Shown here one piece after another: positions 56,254-64,000 of a stretch of 64,000 nt of DNA (positions are counted from its first letter, which is position 1; every line of letters begins with the position of its first letter). The stretch covers positions 1 through 64,000 of the forward strand of contig NZ_CADEFR010000008.1 in assembly GCF_902826655.1 (NCBI RefSeq), in the 5' to 3' direction. Under the pieces are notes generated by a model, which worked only from the letters and a program-made list of their open reading frames with translations, did no database searches and was not told the DNA's origin. This stretch comes from an uncultured Methylibium sp. Lineage in GTDB: Bacteria > Pseudomonadota > Gammaproteobacteria > Burkholderiales > Burkholderiaceae_C. The position numbers and the translations under genes were made by a program.

Positions 56254-57534
56254 ATGGATCCCGTCGCCGCTCCGTCCACGCCCTCGCCCCCGCTGCTGAA
56301 CCGCCCGCCCGCCGAACTGCCGGCGTCCTGCGAGGTGCTGGTCGTCGGCGCCGGACCGGCCGGCAGCGCGGCTGCGTGCACGCTGGCGCGCGCCGGCGTC
56401 GACGTGGTGCTGGTCGACCAGCAGGCCTTTCCGCGCGACAAGGTCTGCGGCGACGGCCTCATCCCCGACGCCCACCGGGCGATGGCCCGGCTGGGCGTGC
56501 TCGACGAGGTGATGGCGCTGGCGCAGCCGGTGAAGCACGTGCGCTGCATCGGCCCGCGCGGCGGCTTCATCGACGTGCCCGGCACGCTGGCCGTGCTGCC
56601 GCGCCGGCAGCTCGACCTGGTGCTGTGCCGCGCCGCGGCCGAGGCCGGGGCGCGCATGCACGCGCCGCTGCGCTTCGTCGCACCGATCGAGGAGGCCGGC
56701 GTCGTCGTCGGCGCGCGCCTGCAGGCCGGCGAGGCGACGCACGAGATCCGCGCGCGCTGGGTCGTGATGGCCGGCGGCGCGGTGCCGCAGGCCGCCATCG
56801 CCGCGGGCGTGTGCGAGCGCCGTACGCCCAGCGCGGTGGCGTTGCGCGGCTACGTGAAGAACGACGCGATGGTCGGCCGCATCACCGAGCTGGAGGTGTT
56901 GTGGCACCGCCGCGTCAAGCCCGGCTACGGCTGGATCTTTCCCTGCCGCGACGGCGTGTTCAACATCGGCGTGGGCGTCGCGCACAGCCACAGCCGCGGC
57001 CGCGACGGCCGCAACACCATGCAGGACGTGAACCTGCGCGAGGTCTTTGCCGCCTTCACCGAGGTGCACCCGCCGGCGCGCGAGCTGATGCAGGGCGGCC
57101 AGCTGCTGGGCGAGCTGAAGGGTGCGCCGCTGCGCTGCAGCCTGGAAGGCGCCGCCTGGTCGCGCCCCGGCCTGCTGGTCACCGGCGAAGCGGCCGGCAG
57201 CACCTACGCGCTGACCGGCGAAGGCATCGGCAAGGCCCTGGAGACCGGCATCCTGGCCGCCGAGGCGGTGATCGACGGCCGCCGCGCGAGCCACGACGAT
57301 GCCACCGTGCGCCAGCGCTACGAAGCCGCGCTGCACGCACTGCGCCCGCGCTTCGCGGTCTACGAGAAAGCCAACAGCGTCAACGCGCGGCCCTGGCTGA
57401 TCGACCTGCTGGTGTGGAGCGCCCGACGCAGCCCGCGCCGCCTGCAGCGCATGAGCGGCGTGCTGGAAGAGACGCACACGCCGGGCAACCTGGTCAGCCT
57501 GAAGAGCTTCGCGAGGTTGCTGTTCGAGCGGTGA
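56254..57534 (+). CDS. Geranylgeranyl reductase-family flavoprotein
   Basis: 426 residues. N-terminal FAD-binding Rossmann fold: VLVVGAGPAGSAAACTLARAG, then the family signature FPRDKVCGDGLIPDAHRAM. A second flavin contact is GEAAGSTYALTGEGIGKALETGILAAE. The family (COG0644) reduces double bonds of prenyl groups or halogenates and hydroxylates; a geranylgeranyl substrate is not proven. No photosynthesis genes are nearby. It lies 30 bases after the MFS gene. Confidence 0.9.
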   Translation: MDPVAAPSTPSPPLLNRPPAELPASCEVLVVGAGPAGSAAACTLARAGVDVVLVDQQAFPRDKVCGDGLIPDAHRAMARLGVLDEVMALAQPVKHVRCIGPRGGFIDVPGTLAVLPRRQLDLVLCRAAAEAGARMHAPLRFVAPIEEAGVVVGARLQAGEATHEIRARWVVMAGGAVPQAAIAAGVCERRTPSAVALRGYVKNDAMVGRITELEVLWHRRVKPGYGWIFPCRDGVFNIGVGVAHSHSRGRDGRNTMQDVNLREVFAAFTEVHPPARELMQGGQLLGELKGAPLRCSLEGAAWSRPGLLVTGEAAGSTYALTGEGIGKALETGILAAEAVIDGRRASHDDATVRQRYEAALHALRPRFAVYEKANSVNARPWLIDLLVWSARRSPRRLQRMSGVLEETHTPGNLVSLKSFARLLFER

Positions 57535-57625
57535 GCGCGTGCGGGAGCGAGGCGCTGGCTGACTATCATCCCCGGGCCGGCGCGAAGGCTCGACCACCCG
57601 GCGTCCACCAACTCGCTGCCCCACG

Positions 57626-58018
57626 ATGACCATCGCCGACGCCTGCCTCCTGGTCGCCTGCCTCCTGCCCATCGCCTGCGCGTGGATCGCCAAGTCCAGG
57701 GGCTTCGGCAAGCCGCGTCGCGAGGGCGGTTTCGACAACCACAACCCGCGCCAGTGGCTGGGCAATCTGCAGGGCTGGCAGGCGCGTGCGCACGCGGCAC
57801 AGATGAACAGCTTCGAGGCGCTGCCGCTCTTCATCGCCGGGGTGCTGGTGGCCGAGCGCCTGCAGGCCTCGCAGTCGCTGGTCGACGGCCTGGCACTGGC
57901 CTTCGTGGCGGCGCGGGTCGGCTACATCGGCGCCTATCTCGCCGACCGCGCGAACCTGCGGTCGGTGCTCTGGGCGATCGGGCTCGCGTGCTGCATCGCG
58001 ATGTTCTTCGCGAAGTAG
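57626..58018 (+). CDS. MAPEG-family membrane protein
   Basis: 130 residues, four hydrophobic helices. The sequence NPRQWLGNLQGWQARAHAAQMNSFEALPLF (residues about 33-62) carries the RxxRAxxNxxE pattern typical of MAPEG proteins (glutathione-dependent membrane enzymes). Its substrate is unknown. Confidence 0.88.
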   Translation: MTIADACLLVACLLPIACAWIAKSRGFGKPRREGGFDNHNPRQWLGNLQGWQARAHAAQMNSFEALPLFIAGVLVAERLQASQSLVDGLALAFVAARVGYIGAYLADRANLRSVLWAIGLACCIAMFFAK

Positions 58019-58095
58019 CCGCTCCTGCGGGCGCCACGGCAGGCCCGGCACCGTCGCATACTCGAACCGATTCCAAGGCTTGCAGGAGACGCGCC

Positions 58096-58506
58096 ATGAC
58101 CCCCCGCGGATTCGTCGCGACGCATGCGAAGGACGCCCGCTTCGAGCGCGGGCTCCGGTCCTTCTTCGAGTACCGCGACCTCGGCATCAAGGACGCCACC
58201 GACGGGCAGGTGGTGGCCCACGTCATCCGCGCCGCCGCAGGGACCGAGTTCTCGGGCCAGCCGCATGTTCACGACATCGCCTTCCAGCTGGTCTACGTGC
58301 TCAAGGGCTGGATCGAGTTCGAGTACGAAGGGCAAGGCATCGTCCGGCTGGAAGCCGGCTCGTGCGTGCACCAGCCACCCGGCATCCGTCATCGCGAGAT
58401 CGGGCACAGCCCGGACGTCGAGATGCTCGAGATCGTGATGCCCGGCGAGTTCCAGACGCGGGAGGTGGCGGCGGTGGAGCCGTCGGCTGGCGGCACGGCC
58501 GCCTGA
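58096..58506 (+). CDS. Cupin-domain protein
   Basis: 136 residues, a single cupin barrel. Motif 1 is HVHDIAFQLVYVLKGWIEFEYEG, motif 2 is QPPGIRHREIGHSPDVEMLEI; His and Glu residues at the usual metal-binding positions are present in part. Small cupins bind sugars, metals or aromatic acids; the role is unknown. AGGAG precedes ATG. Confidence 0.88.
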   Translation: MTPRGFVATHAKDARFERGLRSFFEYRDLGIKDATDGQVVAHVIRAAAGTEFSGQPHVHDIAFQLVYVLKGWIEFEYEGQGIVRLEAGSCVHQPPGIRHREIGHSPDVEMLEIVMPGEFQTREVAAVEPSAGGTAA

Positions 58507-58525
58507 GCCCGCCGGACCCGACACG

Positions 58526-58942
58526 ATGATCCTCACGCCCGCCCGCAGCCCCGACGAGTACATCGCCGCGCTCGCCGGCTGGCAGCGTCGCTATGCCGAG
58601 GCGCTGCGCGGCGCCGTCCGCGAGGCCGCGCCCGGCCTGGACGAGCAGCTGAAGTGGGGCCACCTCGTCTACCTCCGCAGTGGCCCGGTGCTGCTGATCC
58701 GGGCCGAGCCCGCGCGCGTGCTGTTCGGCTTCTGGCGCGGCCAGCGCCTGCGCGACATCGAGCCGCGGCTCAAGCCGGGCGGCAAGTACGAGATGGCGAC
58801 GCTGGCGATCGGGCCCGACACGCCGCTGAGCCGCGAGACCGTGGTCGCGCTGGCCGAGGCCGCCGTGGCGCTCGACCGGGCGCTGGGCGATCCGCGGCGG
58901 GATGCGCCGACATCGGGCGCCCGGCGCGCACCGGCGGCCTGA
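58526..58942 (+). CDS. DUF1801 domain protein (YdhG-like)
   Basis: 138 residues matching the DUF1801 fold: EYIAALAGWQRRYAEALRGAVREAAPGLDEQLKWGHLVYLRSG, followed by LLIRAEPARVLFGFWRGQRLRDIEPRLK. Function unknown; cytoplasmic. It lies 20 bases after the cupin gene. Confidence 0.85.
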   Translation: MILTPARSPDEYIAALAGWQRRYAEALRGAVREAAPGLDEQLKWGHLVYLRSGPVLLIRAEPARVLFGFWRGQRLRDIEPRLKPGGKYEMATLAIGPDTPLSRETVVALAEAAVALDRALGDPRRDAPTSGARRAPAA

Positions 58943-58962
58943 TCGGCGAGCGGCCCGGCACC

Positions 58963-59346
58963 ATGCGCTCCACCGGCCTCCCGATCGCCTGCCTGGCCGC
59001 TGCGCTGCTGGCCGCCGTCGCGCCGGGGGCGGCCGCGGCGAACCCGGCGCCCGGCAACTGCGACGCGCTGCGCGAGCAGATCGAAGCGAAGATCCGTGCC
59101 TCGGGCGTCGCGAGTTTCACGCTCGCCGTCGTCGATGCGGATGCACCGGCGGACGGCAAGGTGGTCGGCAGTTGCGACCGCGGCAGCCGCAGGATCGTCT
59201 ACGCGCGTTCCACCGGCGCCGCGGCCGCAGTCCCGGCCGCCTCGTCGACATCCCCGCCGGCGTCCGCCCCCGCGCGGCGCGACGCCCCCGTGCTGACCGA
59301 GTGCAAGGACGGCACGGTCCGCTACGGCGGCGACTGCCCGCGCTGA
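58963..59346 (+). CDS. DUF1161 periplasmic protein
   Basis: 127 residues with a signal peptide (1-26). The mature N-terminus [27 protein letters not shown] is the DUF1161 signature (YhcN-like length). It has conserved cysteines (NCDAL, GSCDRG). A disordered Pro/Ala/Ser segment (about 80-100) is followed by a short C-terminal [15 protein letters not shown] unit, an addition absent from the usual DUF1161 protein. Function unknown. Confidence 0.82.
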   Translation: MRSTGLPIACLAAALLAAVAPGAAAANPAPGNCDALREQIEAKIRASGVASFTLAVVDADAPADGKVVGSCDRGSRRIVYARSTGAAAAVPAASSTSPPASAPARRDAPVLTECKDGTVRYGGDCPR

Positions 59347-59386
59347 GGCGCGGCAGGTTCATCCACGCATCGAAGGGAGACGCTCC

Positions 59387-59707
59387 ATGGCCTGGTTGCT
59401 GCTGGTGGTGGCCGGATTGTTCGAGGTGGGCTGGGCCATCGGCCTGAAGTACACCGAGGGCTTCACGCGGCCCTGGCCGACCGCGGCCACGGTGGCGGCG
59501 ATGATCGTCAGCCTGGGCCTGCTGGGCGAGGCGATGAAGACGCTGCCGGTGGGCACGTCCTACGCAGTGTGGGTCGGCGTCGGCGCGGTCGGCACGGCGA
59601 TCCTGGGCATCGTGCTGCTGGGCGAGTCGGCCAGCGCCGGCCGGCTGCTGAGCCTGGGGCTGATCGTCGCCGGCATCGTCGGCCTGAAGCTCGCGACGCC
59701 GGGCTGA
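59387..59707 (+). CDS. sugE: SugE/Gdx-type small multidrug resistance transporter
   Basis: 106 residues, four helices. The SMR active Glu lies in [13 protein letters not shown] (Glu13), and helix 3 has the Gdx-specific stretch [21 protein letters not shown]. Gdx proteins export guanidinium as a dimer; some SugE relatives export quaternary ammonium compounds. No guanidine riboswitch was recognised upstream. Confidence 0.92.
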   Translation: MAWLLLVVAGLFEVGWAIGLKYTEGFTRPWPTAATVAAMIVSLGLLGEAMKTLPVGTSYAVWVGVGAVGTAILGIVLLGESASAGRLLSLGLIVAGIVGLKLATPG

Positions 59708-59711
59708 GGAT

Positions 59712-60887
59712 TCACTTCGCGCCCTGCACCACCAGGTGCACGAACTGCAGCTTGCCGATCGCCGGTCGCGGCAGCACGAAGGGGTAGTAGTCGTGCTGGC
59801 CCATGCTGCGCGACAGCTCGTTCAGCACGCTGGTCAGCTCGACCCAGGCATTGACGAAGCCGACGAACTGCCCGGCCCCCGGGTCGTCGGGGCGCCACAG
59901 GGCATCGGACCCGAAGCGGTCGAACTCCAGCTCCAGGTCGTCGGCGTCGAGGCCGAAGCTGAGCGCGGTGTCCAGCGTGTCGACCATGTGCAGGTAGTGG
60001 GCCCAGGTCTCGGCCCAGTCCTCCCACGGGTGGGTGCTGGCGTAGCTGCTGACGTGGCGCTGCGCCCAGTCGGCGGGCGCGCCGTTCGCGTAGTGCCGCT
60101 GCAGCGCGGCCGCGTAGTCGGCGCGCTCGTCGCCGAACAGCGCGCGGAAGTCGTCCAGCCACGGTGTGCCGGCGACCAGGCGGTCCCAGTAGTAGTGGCC
60201 GACCTCGTGGCGGAAGTGACCCAGCAGCGTGCGGTAGGGCTCGTGCATCTGCGCGCGCACGTGCTCGCGCACCGCGTCGTCGGCTTCCTCGAGGTTGAGC
60301 GTGATCAGCCCGCCCGCGTGTCCGGTCAGCACCGGCACGCCACCGGGCGGCGCGCGCAGCACGTCGAACATCAGCCCGCGCTCGGGGTCCTCGGCGGCCG
60401 CGGGCACCTTGGACGCGACCGGCAGCCCCAGCGCGATCAGCTGCGACACCAGGCGCCGGCGCGCCACCTCGATGCGGCGCCACAGGTCGGCGTTCTCGGG
60501 CACCGACAGGTCGGGGATGGTGCGGCTCAGCCGGCAGGCGCGGCACAGCAGCGGCGTCGCCCGGCCCGGCGGCGCCACCGGGATCAGCCAGTTGCAGCCG
60601 GCCGGGGTGTCGAGGTTGGCGCAGCGGCGCACGGGGGTGTCGGCGGCGACGCCGGCGGCGGGGTCGATGCGCCACTCGCCCGCGGCGGGGCCGGGCTCGA
60701 GCGGCAGCAGGCGCTGCGAGTCCGGGTCGAAACCCAGCGCCGCGCCGCAGCGGGTGCAGGCGCTGTTGCGGAAGAACACCGGCCGGCCGCAGCGGCAACG
60801 GTAGCTGCGCGTGCCGCGCGCTGGCTCGCGCTGCGGTGCCCGCGCCCGCTGCAGCAGGGCGCTGACCAGATCGAAGAGTCCCGGCAT
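59712..60887 (-). CDS. Zinc-binding metallopeptidase with N-terminal zinc ribbon
   Basis: 391 residues from ATG 60887. Zinc ribbon near 30-55: CRCGRPVFFRNSACTRCG. A second Cys pair occurs in LLCRACRLS. The peptidase domain (about 220-350) has HFRHEVGHYYWDRLV (HExxH, about 245-250) and the SYASTHPWEDWAETWAHYLHM downstream Glu/His helix. It matches a two-domain family (zinc-ribbon plus putative zinc-dependent peptidase) of unknown substrate. Cytoplasmic. Confidence 0.88.
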   Translation of the reverse strand: MPGLFDLVSALLQRARAPQREPARGTRSYRCRCGRPVFFRNSACTRCGAALGFDPDSQRLLPLEPGPAAGEWRIDPAAGVAADTPVRRCANLDTPAGCNWLIPVAPPGRATPLLCRACRLSRTIPDLSVPENADLWRRIEVARRRLVSQLIALGLPVASKVPAAAEDPERGLMFDVLRAPPGGVPVLTGHAGGLITLNLEEADDAVREHVRAQMHEPYRTLLGHFRHEVGHYYWDRLVAGTPWLDDFRALFGDERADYAAALQRHYANGAPADWAQRHVSSYASTHPWEDWAETWAHYLHMVDTLDTALSFGLDADDLELEFDRFGSDALWRPDDPGAGQFVGFVNAWVELTSVLNELSRSMGQHDYYPFVLPRPAIGKLQFVHLVVQGAK

Positions 60888-60980
60888 CGCTGTACTCCCT
60901 GGGCGACCCCCGGGGCGGTGGGCCGTGGCCGCAGTCTGGCATGCCGGCCGGCAGAGTCGCGCGCTTGCGATACTGGCCGC

Positions 60981-61739
60981 ATGTGCCAGCTGCTCGGAAT
61001 GAACGGCAACACGCCGACCGACATCGTCTTCAGCTTCACCGGCTTTGCCACGCGCGCCGTGGAGCACAAGGACGGCTTCGGCATCGCCTTCTTCGAAGGT
61101 CCCGGCGTGCGCTGCTTCGTCGACCATCACAGCGCCGCGAGCTCGCCGGTGGCGGAGATGGTGCGCCGCTACCCGATCCGCAGCGAGCACGTCATCGCCC
61201 ACATCCGCAAGGCCACGCAGGGCCGGGTCGCGCTGCAGAACACCCACCCCTTCGTGCGCGAGCTGTGGGGCCGCTACTGGGTGTTCGCGCACAACGGCGA
61301 CCTGAAGGACTTCCATCCCAAGCTGCATGCCGCGTTCCGGCCGGTGGGCGACACCGACAGCGAGCGCGCCTTCTGCTGGCTGCTGCAGGAGCTGGCGAAG
61401 AACCACGCCTCGGTGCCGAGCGTGGGCGACCTGACCGAGACCCTGCGCGAGCTGGTCGCGCCGGTGGCGAGGCACGGCAGCTTCAACTTCCTGCTGAGCA
61501 ACGGCGACGCGCTGTGGGCCCATTGCTCGACCGCGCTGCACTGGCTGCAGCGCCGCCATCCCTTCCGCGAGGCGCGCCTGCAGGACCAGGACCTGACCGT
61601 CAACTTCGCCGAGCTGACCACGCCGCAGGACCGCGTGGCCGTCGTCGTGACCGAGCCGCTGACCACCGACGAGCCCTGGGCCGCCTTCGCGCCGGGCGAG
61701 CTGAAGGTCTTCCAGGGCGGCGAGCTGCTGGCGGCCTGA
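60981..61739 (+). CDS. Class II glutamine amidotransferase (YafJ-like)
   Basis: 252 residues. The protein starts MCQLLGMN, so Cys2 becomes the catalytic N-terminal nucleophile. RKATQGRVALQNTHPF and the WVFAHNGDL segment complete the Ntn glutaminase site. No synthetase domain is attached; the acceptor for ammonia is unknown. It diverges from the peptidase with 93 bases between. Confidence 0.92.
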   Translation: MCQLLGMNGNTPTDIVFSFTGFATRAVEHKDGFGIAFFEGPGVRCFVDHHSAASSPVAEMVRRYPIRSEHVIAHIRKATQGRVALQNTHPFVRELWGRYWVFAHNGDLKDFHPKLHAAFRPVGDTDSERAFCWLLQELAKNHASVPSVGDLTETLRELVAPVARHGSFNFLLSNGDALWAHCSTALHWLQRRHPFREARLQDQDLTVNFAELTTPQDRVAVVVTEPLTTDEPWAAFAPGELKVFQGGELLAA

Positions 61740-61840
61740 GGCCGCCGTTCATGACGGCGGGCGGGCCGTTCGCGTCGGGCAGGCTGCCGTTCGCCGCGCG
61801 CGGCCGGCCACCGGTCTGCGGCCTGCTTAGACTGCGCCCG

Positions 61841-63010
61841 ATGACCGTGCCCCTGCCCCTTGCGCACAACCGCTTCCAGCGCTGGTACTTCCGCTGGGCG
61901 GCGCCGCACTACGCGCGCATGGCGCCGGAGGTGCGTGCGCAGGCCGAGGCCATCGACCGGCTGCTCTACAGCCGCCGCGGGCTGTGGGTCTGGCTGGGCG
62001 TGGCGCTCGGCGTGGCCGGAGCCGCCGCCGGGCTGGCCGCGGCCGGCGTTGCCTTCGCGTCGGCCCTGCTGGTGAGCCTGGTGCTGGCCTTCTGCTTCGT
62101 CGTCGGCGGGGTCAGCGTGTGGCTGATGCCGCAGCGCTACTCGGGTCGCCGGCTGTGGCGCATCGCGCTGATCATGATGCTGGGCACCTATGCCGGCGTG
62201 TTCGCCTCGGTCATCGGCTCGACCTGGCGCAGCGCGATGTCGGGCGAGCAGTGGCTGCAGGCCCTGGGCGCGGTGCTGTGGCGTGCCACGCCCTTCCAGC
62301 TGCTGGCCGGGCTGGCGCTGATGCTGGTGATGTGGGGCACGGCGGCGGCGCGGCGCTACGCGCTGCAGCAGGAGCTGGCGCAGTCGCGGCTGGAGCAGGA
62401 GCGCGATGCCGCGGCGCGCCAGGCCGCCGAGGCGCGGCTGAAGCTGCTGCAGGTGCAGATCCAGCCGCACTTCCTGTTCAACACGCTGGCGACGCTGCAG
62501 CACTGGGTCGACACCCAGGATGCGCGCGGCGGCCCGCTGCTGAAGAGCCTGACCAGCTTCCTGCGCCAGTCGGTCGGCCTGCTGGAGAAGGACAGCACGA
62601 CGCTCGCCCAGGAGGCCGAGCTGGCGCGGACCTACCTGGGCATCATGCAGGCGCGCCTGGGGCCGCGGCTGCGCCACGAGATCGCACTGCCGGTCGAGGC
62701 GGCCGACATCGTGCTGCCGCCCGGCCTGCTGCTGACGCTGGTCGAGAACGCGATCGAGCACGGCATCGAGCCGGCCCTGCACGGCGGCCTGCTGCGCATC
62801 GAGGCCGAGCGCGGCGACGGCGGCGTCGAGCTGCGCGTGCGCAACGGCGGCGTGCCGCTGGCCCTGCCGGTGAGCGAAGGCGTGGGCCTGCGCAACTCGC
62901 GCGAGCGGCTGGTCGGCCGCCACGGCGCGCAGGCCCGGCTGGAGTTGCTGCGCGACCCGCAGGGCGGGACGCTGGCCCGCGTGTGGCTGCCCGACGCGAA
63001 CGCCCCATGA
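61841..63010 (+). CDS. LytS/AlgZ-type sensor histidine kinase
   Basis: 389 residues from ATG 61841; the frame runs open further upstream, but this start places the membrane helices correctly. Four helices (about 45-70, 70-95, 105-128, 150-172), a coiled coil (about 180-210), then a His_kinase domain with QIQPHFLFNTLATLQHW (His, about 211) and a HATPase with ENAIEHGIEPALHGG and GVGLRNSRERL. It overlaps the LytTR regulator start and pairs with it. The signal is unknown. Confidence 0.93.
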   Translation: MTVPLPLAHNRFQRWYFRWAAPHYARMAPEVRAQAEAIDRLLYSRRGLWVWLGVALGVAGAAAGLAAAGVAFASALLVSLVLAFCFVVGGVSVWLMPQRYSGRRLWRIALIMMLGTYAGVFASVIGSTWRSAMSGEQWLQALGAVLWRATPFQLLAGLALMLVMWGTAAARRYALQQELAQSRLEQERDAAARQAAEARLKLLQVQIQPHFLFNTLATLQHWVDTQDARGGPLLKSLTSFLRQSVGLLEKDSTTLAQEAELARTYLGIMQARLGPRLRHEIALPVEAADIVLPPGLLLTLVENAIEHGIEPALHGGLLRIEAERGDGGVELRVRNGGVPLALPVSEGVGLRNSRERLVGRHGAQARLELLRDPQGGTLARVWLPDANAP

Positions 63011-63768
63011 CGATGGACGCCACGACCCCGACCGCGCTGGTCGCCGACGACGAAGAGGCCCCGCGCGAGCAGCTGCTCGCCGCGCTGGCGCGCCGCTGGC
63101 CGGCGCTGGCCGTCGTCGCCGCGGCGGCCAACGGCAGCGACGCCTGGGACGCCTTCCTCGAGCACGAGCCGGCGGTCTGCTTCCTCGACGTGCGCATGCC
63201 CGGCCTGACCGGCCTGGAGGTCGCGCAGCGCATCCGCGGCCGCGCGCACGTGGTCTTCGTCACCGCGCACGGCGACCACGCGCTGGAGGCCTTCGATGCC
63301 GGCGCGGTGGACTACCTGATGAAGCCGGTCGAGGACGAGCGTCTCGGCCGCGCGGTCGACCGCCTGCAGCAGCGCCTGAACCAGCCGCCGGCCGACCTGC
63401 AGGGCCTGATCGGGTCGCTGCTCGGCGGCCTGCGCAAGCCGGCGCCGCTGGACGTGATCCAGGCCGGCGTCGGGCGCGAGGTGAAGCTGATCCGCGTCGA
63501 GGACGTCGTCTACTTCGAGTCCGATGCGCGCTACACGCGCGTGGTCCATGCCGACGGCGACGCGCTGATCCGCCTGCCGCTGAAGGAGCTGCTGACGCAG
63601 CTGGATGCCGAGCGCTTCTGGCAGATCCACCGCTCGGTGATCGTCAACCAGCGCTGCATCGCCAGCGCGCTGCGCGTCGACGAAGGCCAGATGGTCGTCA
63701 CGCTGCGCGGACGCAGCGAGCGGCTGGCGGTGTCGCGGCATTTCCAGGGCTTGTTCAGGGGTTTGTAG
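63007..63768 (+). CDS. LytTR-family response regulator
   Basis: 253 residues. The receiver has acidic DDEEAP, phospho-acceptor in CFLDVRMPGLTG (about Asp60) and Lys in VDYLMKPVED. The LytTR DNA-binding domain (about 155-253) begins VGREVKLIRVEDVVYFES and ends with FWQIHRSVIVNQRCI and LAVSRHFQGLF. It starts within the kinase stop, as in AlgZ/AlgR-type pairs. Regulates unknown genes; the lipoprotein at 63884 is 115 bases downstream. Confidence 0.94.
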   Translation: MTMDATTPTALVADDEEAPREQLLAALARRWPALAVVAAAANGSDAWDAFLEHEPAVCFLDVRMPGLTGLEVAQRIRGRAHVVFVTAHGDHALEAFDAGAVDYLMKPVEDERLGRAVDRLQQRLNQPPADLQGLIGSLLGGLRKPAPLDVIQAGVGREVKLIRVEDVVYFESDARYTRVVHADGDALIRLPLKELLTQLDAERFWQIHRSVIVNQRCIASALRVDEGQMVVTLRGRSERLAVSRHFQGLFRGL

Positions 63769-63883
63769 CTCCCGCGGCCGCGGGGGTGACGGTTGCAAAC
63801 GCCTACATGGCTGGCGCCGGACGCCACTAAGCTCCCTGCGCAAGGCCCAGCCGTCGAAGGGCCCGATACCGAGGAGTCCAGCC

Positions 63884-64000
63884 ATGAGGTCCAGCCAGAC
63901 ACCGAACCGCCCTGCCCGACTCGTCGCGGCCGCCTTGATCGGCGGCGCCGCCCTGGTGGCCGCCTGTGGCGGCGGCGGAGGCTCCGGCGACAGCGGCACG
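63884..64000 (+). CDS. Lipoprotein N-terminus (3' end outside window)
   Basis: 39 residues visible: a basic start, helix VAAALIGGAALVAA, and lipobox LVAAC followed by a Gly-rich linker. GAGGAG (63871-63876) precedes ATG. The rest lies beyond the window, so the family cannot be named. The N-terminus looks like that of the DUF4394 lipoprotein at 47421. Confidence 0.75.
   Translation, partial: MRSSQTPNRPARLVAAALIGGAALVAACGGGGGSGDSGT

Noticed and set aside
63771-63784. CCCGCGGCCGCGGG after the LytTR gene as a terminator
   Set aside because: A perfect palindrome without a loop or T-run; not convincing as a terminator.

Overview
The window is 64 kb of a GC-rich (roughly 70 percent by eye) betaproteobacterial chromosome. 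Gene families and gene order (hemE next to priA; argS, a SPOR protein and dsbA; lptA, lptB, rpoN; metX behind a SAM-II riboswitch) point to the order Burkholderiales, probably the Leptothrix/Rubrivivax/Piscinibacter group. This is inferred from content only. No rRNA, tRNA, phage, insertion sequence or CRISPR array was seen.

Layout. 1-11.8 kb: metX (cut by the window start) with its riboswitch, a haloacetate-dehalogenase-like hydrolase, an FMN glutamate-synthase-like protein, a NarL-type two-component pair, a GST, a DUF898 membrane protein with an M48 protease, and the overlapping purB-pyrF pair. 11.8-22 kb: a large hybrid sensor kinase, an EEP-family phosphatase, priA, a 343-base gap with DnaA-box-like words, hemE, and the CreB/CreC pair. 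22-24.3 kb: an AT-richer accessory patch with two orphan genes and a ParE/Phd toxin-antitoxin pair. 24.5-29.4 kb: a four-gene exosortase operon (VIT/VWA substrate, exosortase, EpsI-like partner, GT51 glycosyltransferase). 29.4-30.9 kb: a second AT-richer patch with three small orphan genes. 30.9-42 kb: housekeeping and envelope genes (LemA/TPM, DUF4399, rRNA methyltransferase, rpoN, lptB, lptA, dsbA, SPOR, argS). 42-50.4 kb: a Ser/Thr kinase with a cyclic-nucleotide-binding-like tail, a PsiF protein, LysR, haloacid dehalogenase, malate synthase, and a DUF4394 lipoprotein with ECF sigma and anti-sigma. 50.4-64 kb: repeats, a sugar dehydrogenase with cytochrome c, an M13 peptidase, an MFS exporter, a flavin reductase, several small proteins, a zinc metallopeptidase, a class II amidotransferase, a LytS/LytTR-type pair and the start of a lipoprotein.

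Three observations stand out. First, a dispersed structured element occurs three times (16062-16161, 50457-50566 on the minus strand, 50615-50716), each time between convergent genes. It has long outer arms whose only departures from Watson-Crick pairing in copies B and C are G-U pairs on one strand, fixed-length conserved cores containing two compensatory base-pair changes, and a variable inner hairpin. This looks like an RNA family I cannot name. Second, the exosortase operon pairs a dedicated VIT/VWA substrate with a peptidoglycan glycosyltransferase, and its EpsI-like gene carries a common REP-type palindrome in frame. Third, the SAM-II aptamer of metX is followed by an apparent intrinsic terminator rather than sitting at the start codon.
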